Origin: Selaginella moellendorffii
Taxonomy: Eukaryota > Streptophyta > Lycopodiopsida > Selaginellales > Selaginellaceae
Direction: 5' to 3'
NCBI RefSeq assembly: GCF_000143415.4
Contig: NW_003314274.1
Location: 2,325,663 to 2,389,662, forward strand
Length of the DNA: 64,000 nucleotides
Of the stretch, positions 57,503 to 64,000 are shown piece by piece. Position 1 is the stretch's first letter, and each line of letters opens with the position of its first letter. Position numbers and translations under genes: made by a program. A model generated the notes under the pieces. That model searched no databases, was not told where the DNA came from, and worked only from the letters and a program-made list of their open reading frames with translations.

Positions 57503-57840
57503 CTAGTTCGGTACGAAAGAAATTTATGTCCCGTTCTCTCTAAAGACCTTCTCCTTCCAGGAACTGGTTACTTGAGGGAGCGCAAGAGCTGGTCAGCTTC
57601 GAGCGTGAGGTATGTTCTTCTAACTAGCAAGGATGTGTTAGTAGCCACTGGATTACAAATGAGAAGGCCTCTTGCTGTGCAAAAGTTTTGGAGTTTGATC
57701 TGCGAAGGAGATGCAGCCTGGATAGAACTCCATCAATTCGAAACAAACGCTTTGCCACTTTTCAGGAATGACTTCCGTCCGCGACATCGTGTTCGTATGC
57801 TCGTGGCACAAGCTTACGGGCTCCTTGGTATCTGAACAAG
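57503..57840 (+). pseudogene. Deleted copy of the PIMT gene 3' half
   Basis: The first 70 bp match the PIMT intron 2/exon 3 border (GAACTGGTTACTTGA), then jump to GAGGGAGCGCAAGAGCTGGT and to TCGAGCGTGAGGTATGTTC of exon 4, with the 3' flank (GAGAAGGCCTCTTGCT) following. Most of exons 3 and 4 are missing. A DNA-level duplication with internal deletions. Confidence 0.85.
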
Positions 57841-57933
57841 GCCCCCAAGAAAGAGATGGGAGGTCATAGCATCAAGGTCGTCAGAAACATTCAACCAAAG
57901 GTGGAAATCAAGTGCCTGTGGATTGCCTTGGCC

Positions 57934-58423
57934 CTACAAGAAGAAGATTAAAGGATAGAAAAATAGAAAACCATAACGGGTGCCTGTAACGAGCTGGCGT
58001 CGAAATGGACGCTTCTTCTTCTTGTGAACAAGGGGCTCTAGTAGAAGGGAAATGCCCATCTTGTGCTTGCTTTCCAGATTCATGAAGGTAATCTCTGTGA
58101 TTGTGGGCATGAGCTCGAAGAGCCTCACCAATTCATCCAGCTCCCAGCATCCTCCGATTCTCAAGGCTCCGGAGCTTGTCAAATTTCCTGTTGAGCTTGC
58201 AGTGAGCGGACATCTTCAGGACTTCTAGGCTCTCCGATTGGAAACTGGGTTTGAAGCTGCCAACCTCGAAGGTAGTATCGAGGAAAATTTCGTACGAGGT
58301 CCGCCACAAGGTGAATCTTTTGAGGCTGGCGCTCGACACCGTGAGACGGGCCTTGGACAGACCATAGACGTCGAGCTTCTCAAGACACTCGACGTCGAGC
58401 TCCCTCACAAGTTTGTTGGACAC
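57934..58423 (-). pseudogene. LRR-type (F-box/LRR-like) fragment with a frameshift
   Basis: The minus strand reads LDVECLEKLDVYGLSKARLTVSSASLKRFTLW, SESLEVLKMSAHCKL and, after a frame change at about 58155-58165, LRIGGCWELDELVRLFELMP and ITEITFMNLESKHKM. The spacing of L, L and C is that of plant F-box/LRR or FBD proteins. No F-box is seen. It stops short at both ends, so a relic. Confidence 0.65.
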
Positions 58424-58636
58424 GTGTCAAGCATAGTCGCATGACACGTGTTTGCGACTACTTACTATTTATATTAGAGTGTCCACGTCGGAGAGAGTGT
58501 TTCTATAAGCGTTGCCCTATCCATGTGTGCCGCGATTGCCGGAGGAGCTCTGCGAGGCGCGTCGGCATTTGGAGCTGGATCGATCGCTTGCCACACTCGC
58601 AATCGCGCGGCTCCTAGGGTTTACTTCTTCCACGGG

Positions 58637-59492
58637 ATGGAGGTGAAATTTCTCCTGCTCCTCTCTCTTCTCTGCCCAATCTTCCACAGGTTTTCTGGAC
58701 GCCGCGAGCCAAGGACAACAAATCGCTCGTCAAGCTCCTCCGGGAGGAGGGCGCGGTGAAATCCGACAGGGTCGCCAGCGTCATGGGGAAGCTGGATCGC
58801 GCCTTGTTCATCGCCGAGGGCGAGAGGAATCTGGCGTACATGGACTGTCCAATGCAGATTGGATTCAATGCCACCATCTCGGCTCCACACATGCATGGCT
58901 CGTGCCTGGAGCTTCTCAACAAGCATCTCCAGCCGGGAATGCACGCTCTCGACGTTGGCTCCGGTATGAAAGAAATTTCTCTCGTTTTTTCTTCTTGGTT
59001 TGCATCCTCTGAAAAATTTTCTATCAGGAACTGGTTACTTGACCGCTGCTTTCGCTCTTCTGGTGGGCGATCAAGGTCGCGCTGCAGGAGTGGAACACAT
59101 TCCGGAGCTCGTCGAGCAGTCGATCAAAAACGTTAGGCGATCCCCGGCGGCTTCACTGCTGGAGCCCGGCGTTCTTTCTCTGCACGTTGGAGGTAAAGAA
59201 TCCATGACCCAAGCTATGAGACGAATCTCTTCTTACAGATGGTCGACTTGGCTGGCCCGAGCACGCGCCATACAACGCCATTCACGTTGGAGCCGCGGCT
59301 CCGCAAGTGCCTCAGCCACTGATCGATCAGCTCAAACCAGGCGGCCGGATGGTGATACCGGTTGGGGAGGGAGCGCAAGAGCTGGTGGTGATCGACAAGG
59401 GGCCCGATGGATCGCTCAAGCAGTGGACCGCGTCGAGCGTGAGGTATGTTCCTCTAACTAGCAAGGACGAGCAGCTCAGGGGAGGAGTATGA
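58637..59492 (+). CDS. PIMT: Protein-L-isoaspartate O-methyltransferase (PIMT)
   Basis: Exons 58637-58642 (or 58523-58642), 58690-58963, 59028-59192, 59239-59492; 232 residues from 58637, matching the family length (about 230). The methyltransferase motif I is [14 protein letters not shown]; other signatures are [44 protein letters not shown] and SVRYVPLTS. It methylates damaged L-isoaspartyl residues with S-adenosylmethionine, repairing proteins in seeds and spores. Starting from 58523 adds 38 residues with a transit-peptide look. The CTAGGGTTT telo-box at 58613-58621 lies between the two ATGs, suggesting that 58637 is used, with the longer form as an alternative organelle product. A broken copy lies 1 kb upstream. 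Confidence 0.93.
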
Positions 59493-59819
59493 TTGTAATT
59501 AGACTTTTGTAACTATCACGAATGAGAAGGCCTCTTGCTTCAAAAGTTGAAGGAAGCACCATCAAATCTAAAACAACGCATTTCCAGTTTTGAGAATGCT
59601 GGACACGCTCCGTGACATCCAAGATTACAATACAAAACCACAAAGACTTAAAAACCCTATTCTTTCATGATATTAATAAGAATAATAATAATAAGAACAA
59701 GAATAAGAATAATTTATGACAGTAAAAGTAAATATTTTCCTTGTTTTGAAATTCCCCCCAGTTTTTTAAAAGAGGAATAGGGTATAGCGGCCAGAGAATG
59801 CCGCTCTAGGGTTTAAGCA

Positions 59820-61430
59820 ATGGAGATGGAGAGCGAGGCTCCGGCCGCGGCGCAGGATCTCCAGTCAGACGATATGATCTGCAGCCAGGACTTTTTATGG
59901 TATGCATTCCTTTTCCAATGATGCGATTAGGCGTTCTTGTTTTTCTCCCTTCTCACAGCACTGCCGATTATGTGACGCCCGTGGAGCAGCAGTTCACTGT
60001 GGATTTCAATGCTTCAGACAAGGTTCGTGAATGATTGGAAGGAAGGGAAATAAGAAAAGAAATCGTTTTTTTGTTTTTTTTTTCCACTAGAATGCTGTGC
60101 TCAATGTGCCTGTGGGTCTGACGCCTCTACGGAGCAAAAGACCAAGAAGTGGTATGTGTAGCTTTGCTTTGACAATCTTACACACTCGCTCAGTTTTTTT
60201 TTGTTCTTCTTTGTATGTTCTTTTCCTAGATGAATATTTGAACCAAGAAGCAGAGAATGCAAAGACATTGTCTCTGCGACAGCGCGTCATGTCCCCACCA
60301 TGCTTCCGGAACCCTTTTGTTAACAGTGATGTGTTTCCCGAGAGAGCTAGGCAGGGTATGTTATTTTTGTTATTTTTGCATTTTTCCTTCATAACTTTTA
60401 TTCTCATACAGGATGTGTCTCTGCTTTTGGTTCTTCATCGCGTTACCGTGAGGAGTTCCATCAAATCAAGGTATATGTGCTTAAATTTGTATGATTTACA
60501 TTCTTACACCACTGTCAGGAAATAGGACGAGGTGATTTCAGCTATGTTTATAAAGTTCTCAAAAGACTTGACGGCTGCCTTTATGCTGTAAAGCATTCCA
60601 ATCGGCGGCTGCTGAATGAGGGAGATCGGTTCGTCACTAAATCAAGAGACTATGGTATTGATTTGGCAAATTTTTCATTTTGCAGGAGGAAAGCACTGAG
60701 AGAAGTTCAGGCACTCTCGTGTCTTGGTGAGTTGGCTTTTTCCTTTCAATATTGCCACTGGCTTCTTTAAACTTAACCAGCTTCCAGGTTACCATGAAAA
60801 CGTAGTGCGTTACTTCTCTTCATGGTTCGAGAATGACTTTCTGTATATCCAAATGGAGCTGTGCGAGACGAATCTACGAGACGAGAGCCTTGCATGGACA
60901 TTTACGGAGAAGAAGCTGACCGAGGCGATGTTCCAAGTAAGCAGCTCAATTGTATTGTTTTCTTAGTTTGTCTTGCATGGCAGCTCTTAAACGCTTTGAA
61001 GCACTTACACTCGCATGGCCTTGCTCACCTGGACGTGAAGCCTGACAACATCTACATTCGCAAAGGCGTCTACAAGATTGGCGACTTTGGCCTTGCTTGT
61101 CGAATCGATGGAGCCATTTCCATTGAGGATGGGGACTCGAGATATCTCCCGATGGAGCTCATCAACGATGATCACAGTCACCTCGACAAAGCCGACATGT
61201 TTTCCCTGGGGGCGACTTTCTACGAGCTCGCAAGACGCTCGCCACTACCAGCGTCCGGAAGCCAGTATCAAGCCATCCGCCAGGGAAAGCTCGCTCTTCT
61301 TCCCGGATTCTCTCTTGTGTTCCAGAGCTTGATCAAGTCTCTGATGCATCCAGCAGCAAAAAATCGCCCCTCGGCTGCTCAAGCTCTCAAGAACGCGCTC
61401 TTCAAGAAGTCCTCATCAAAGGCTCTTTGA
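59820..61430 (+). CDS. WEE1: WEE1 kinase, cell-cycle checkpoint
   Basis: Nine exons: 59820-59899, 59959-60022, 60091-60151, 60230-60355, 60412-60470, 60519-60628, 60686-60726, 60788-60936, 60984-61430; 378 residues, shorter than Arabidopsis WEE1 (about 500) because the N-terminal regulatory part is brief. The kinase domain starts at residue 131 with GRGDFSYVYK, the ATP lysine is in YAVKH (about 155), the catalytic loop HLDVKPDN has Asp247, and DFG is at 264-266; SSWFENDFLYIQMELCE and DSRYLPMELIND are WEE1-typical. WEE1 phosphorylates the inhibitory Tyr of CDKs; in plants it acts mainly in the S-phase DNA damage response. Telo-box CTAGGGTTT at 59806-59814 just before the start. A degenerate copy lies at the window's right end. 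Confidence 0.94.
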
Positions 61431-61939
61431 GAGGAAGAACTGAAGAGATTTTCGTGGAGGAATTTTTTCGGCAAGCGCGATCTGTGAGCTTCGATCTGGA
61501 TAGGGTTCTACAAGATTAATCACCTGATTGGCAGTGATGATGACGAACTCTATATGACTGAGTCAAGCCCTTTGACTCCGTAAAAAATCCGATCCTAATA
61601 TTTTATATCATCTTGAATACTTCTTGTTGTTCCTGTCCGTTCTCCTAAAAAATCTTGTTTCAGCCACCGGATTATCATAGGAAAAACCTTCACGCCCCTT
61701 ATACAGTTCTGCCTGTGCACCGAAATCCACGTGGGATCTAGCAGTCTGCTCCCCAAAACCAGTTCAAAGCCTCTTTGCAACGTAGAAGCCAATCGGAGTG
61801 GCAGTTAAAGGAGCATCTCCACTCACACTTGATGCAAACCAGAGGGTACCTCTACCCTCAATGCCCTCCAGCAAGGAGGCAGCAGCGAATGCTCGTCTTG
61901 CACGGTTCTCAGCAGAATATTAGACTTTTACGGAACACA
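61431..61939. other. 3' flank of WEE1
   Basis: No gene seen. Confidence 0.5.
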
Positions 61940-62260
61940 ACTAAGGTCAGGTAAAGAGGAAGTGGAATTTGATCTGTTGCAGAATTCCTGCTTGATTGGA
62001 GATGGAGGTTTCCGGCAGGTTTTCAAGCTTTTCTTGAGCAATCTGGCAGCAAAGGTGGCAATTCGGCAGCAGAACGAACTCACAGAGAAGTTCAGCACTT
62101 TCCTGAATCCCAGTCTCATTAGCAAAGAGGCAGAAGTCCTAGATCGAAATTCTCCAATTCATCGACCCACTATTATTGTGTTCTCATTTTTGCTGAAAAT
62201 CTCGCCATGGCTGGGAACCCTTCGCATTTTATACATGAGGCCCGGGAGGAATAATTTTTT
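61940..62260 (+). pseudogene. Possible receptor-like kinase fragment
   Basis: An open frame reads LIGDGGFRQVFK, then VAIRQQN and, later, EAEVLDRN. The first resembles a kinase glycine loop (GDGGFGxVF) and the second the ATP-lysine strand (VAIKQ), with the Lys replaced by Arg. No start, splice sites or further kinase motifs are seen. Weak. Confidence 0.3.
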
Positions 62261-63580
62261 ATTGATTAACTTCTGATAGTGAATAAAGACTAATTATACA
62301 TAATCTGCTAATTTAAATGGAGAAGTGCTTCTTATTTCCTTTCTATATATTTCCATAATCTTAGATGTGCTCATACAATCTCAGGCAGATGCTTGTGCTT
62401 GATTGTCAATCCAAAATTATAACACATAAATAGTCAGAATTTCAGAAGGAAAAATGTTTTGCATATCTTGAAATTTTTTTAAACATTGGAAAAATAACTT
62501 TTTAACATCACATCAATATCACTATAAAGTCTTTCAGATTAAAAACCCATTCCATGTCTATTGCATGTTGAGACATATATATTTGCCTTTTGGTTTATTA
62601 AATTTGGCATTAACCTTCTAATTCCTTTTTCTTTTCTTAGGATTTGATAGGCATTATCAAGGTATAATTTTTATAGTTACAAAAATCTCAAATTTGAAAA
62701 GTTTTTTATTAAGCATATTTAAGGAAATCAAATATGGTGGTGGATATTTTACCTTATATTTGTCATGTAATGAGTAATATATATAATTTTGTCATCATTT
62801 GAACAAGATAGTTAAAATTCTGTACTACAATAAAAAAAATTTAATTGTTATATTATTAATTAAATTTTATTCGCGGCGCTGATCTTTACAGGGCGATTAG
62901 ATACGAAGAAATGCTGGCCTGGCTGGAACACGATCAAATAGTTGGCCTGACGTGTGTTTTCATTTTTTTCTCTACAGAAAACGACGAGAGCGGTCGTGGT
63001 ATGCTGGCTGAGGAGCCATGGCTGCTTCTCTGGCCATCGCATATCAACAGGTGACTCGATCAACTCTAGGCAGTCTTCATCGTACAGGCAATGGAGCACT
63101 TGAATGAGAGCCGATGCGCTGGCGGTCTGTCATCCGAGGGAGCTTCCAGGTAGCTTTGAAGTCATTGAAGCGGTCGTAGCCTCCTGATAAAAGTGGCCCT
63201 CCAGGAATTATGCCCGGCAGCAGCTGATCGCTCCGTCACGAGCCTCTCTCTCGGTGGATAGACGCTTCATAATTGAGCTCCTCTCTTTCTCTACACCCAT
63301 TCAATGATTCAGAAGCCTCTCACTCAATCTTCGTTTATAACTTTGCAGCAAAGGAGCCTCGATTTCCTGTAAAGATCGAGTCGCCTCTCGCCCGAAGCGA
63401 TAGCCAGGAAGGAGCTCTGGCTTTTAAAGTCTTGCGTCGCCAAGAACAAGCAAGCAACAGCCACGACCTTGGCTAAAAACACCGAGTCTGTTCCGTCGTG
63501 TGCGTGTAGGATCTTCGAGCGCTCGCATCCCTCCAACTCTGGAATGGGTCAGGGTACGTTGTTGTCTCTCATTCACGCGA
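62261..63580. other. AT-rich region, then GC-richer right end
   Basis: 62.3-62.8 kb is AT-rich with no gene. A 79-codon minus strand frame at 62860-63099 (words HCLYDEDCLELIESPVDMRW) looks protein-like but is not recognised. Nothing else supported. Confidence 0.4.
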
Positions 63581-63584
63581 CGTG

Positions 63585-64000
63585 TGTGGCCCTTCATCGC
63601 GTTTACCATGGGGAGTTCCATCGAATCAAGGTTGGTGGTGCGTGGAATTTGTAAGATCTTCATTCTTACTCCACTGAAATAGGACGAGGCGATTTCAGCT
63701 ATGTTTACAAAGTTCTCCAAAGACACGACGGCTGTCTTTATGTCCAATCGGTGTAGCCTATTGAATGAGGGAGAGCTGTATGAAGAGACTATGGTATTGA
63801 TTTGGCAGAGTTTTGGCGCTGCAGTCTCGGGTCTAGCTGGCTTTTTTTCTTTGGCTTCCTTAAAACTTTGAAAATGCAGTGCGCTACTTGTCTTCATGGT
63901 TCGAGAATGACTTCGTGTATCTACGCCTTGCATGGAGAAGACGCCGACCGAGGCAATGTTTCAAGCGGGTACATCACTCACGACTGCATGGCAGCTCGTA
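63585..64000 (+). pseudogene. Degenerate duplicate of WEE1 (exons 5, 6, 8 and 9 start)
   Basis: 63590-63633 matches WEE1 exon 5 (GAGTTCCATC...ATCAAGG), 63681-63770 exon 6 (GGACGAGGCGATTTCAGCTA) with a deletion that removes the ATP-lysine codons, 63880-63970 exon 8 (TCTTCATGGTTCGAGAATGA) with an internal deletion, and the last bases the start of exon 9. Intron positions are kept, so this is a genomic, not a processed, copy. It runs off the window. Confidence 0.85.

Noticed and set aside
63424-63933. 169-codon minus strand frame
   Set aside because: Runs antisense through the WEE1 duplicate and has no similarity.

Overview
The window is nuclear DNA of a land plant. Its genes have many small exons, GT-AG introns of mostly 45-75 bp and very short intergenic gaps. 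The protein set (TPLATE-complex TWD40-2, NEF1, LPEAT1, UBC32, chitinase-like GH19, WEE1) is embryophyte. The compact layout, the short introns and the survival of a WASH-complex gene relic suggest a lycophyte such as Selaginella; the species is inference from style and protein similarity only.

Layout. 1-10.3 kb is AT-rich and gene-poor, with microsatellites, one intronless gene for a mannose-binding (GNA-type) lectin fused to an unrecognised N-terminal region, and a broken copy of its 3' end. 10.7-17.2 kb holds two tightly packed + strand genes, TWD40-2 (21 exons) and a mitochondrial-type MscS channel (MSL1-like). 18.7-20.0 kb holds a minus strand STAND/archaeal-type ATPase. 20-33 kb is a nest of repeats. 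A diverged inverted repeat (about 21.7-22.1 and 31.1-31.5 kb) with internal minisatellites is interrupted by a decayed Ty3/gypsy chromovirus (22906-30850, minus orientation). That element is itself interrupted by a 594-bp TRIM element whose LTRs carry a 5S rRNA-like segment (Cassandra type). A 100-N assembly gap lies in one chromovirus LTR.

33.5-61.4 kb is the gene-dense part: an F-box/Kelch protein, NEF1, a rhomboid-like protease, WASHC4/SWIP relics around a PLAT-domain gene, a small unknown gene with an apparent frameshift, a GH19 chitinase-like protein, cyclophilin 40, LPEAT1, RAD51C, RPN13, UBC32, L-2-hydroxyglutarate dehydrogenase, protein-L-isoaspartate methyltransferase (PIMT) and WEE1 kinase. 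Three neighbouring pairs are head to head with start codons under 50 bp apart, and RAD51C and RPN13 converge with 8 bp between stop codons. Telo-box motifs (AAACCCTA) sit just upstream of most start codons. Broken local copies of PIMT, WEE1 and an LRR protein show recent tandem DNA duplication.

The genes are independent housekeeping functions (endocytosis, genome maintenance and cell-cycle checkpoint, proteasome and ER-associated degradation, lipid remodelling, protein repair); nothing suggests one shared pathway or a cluster. The most unusual signals are the nested Cassandra-type TRIM, the long inverted repeat with hexamer arrays, the WASHC4 relics, the lectin fusion and the very short bidirectional spacers. 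All exon boundaries were deduced by eye from reading frame, splice dinucleotides and remembered family sequences.
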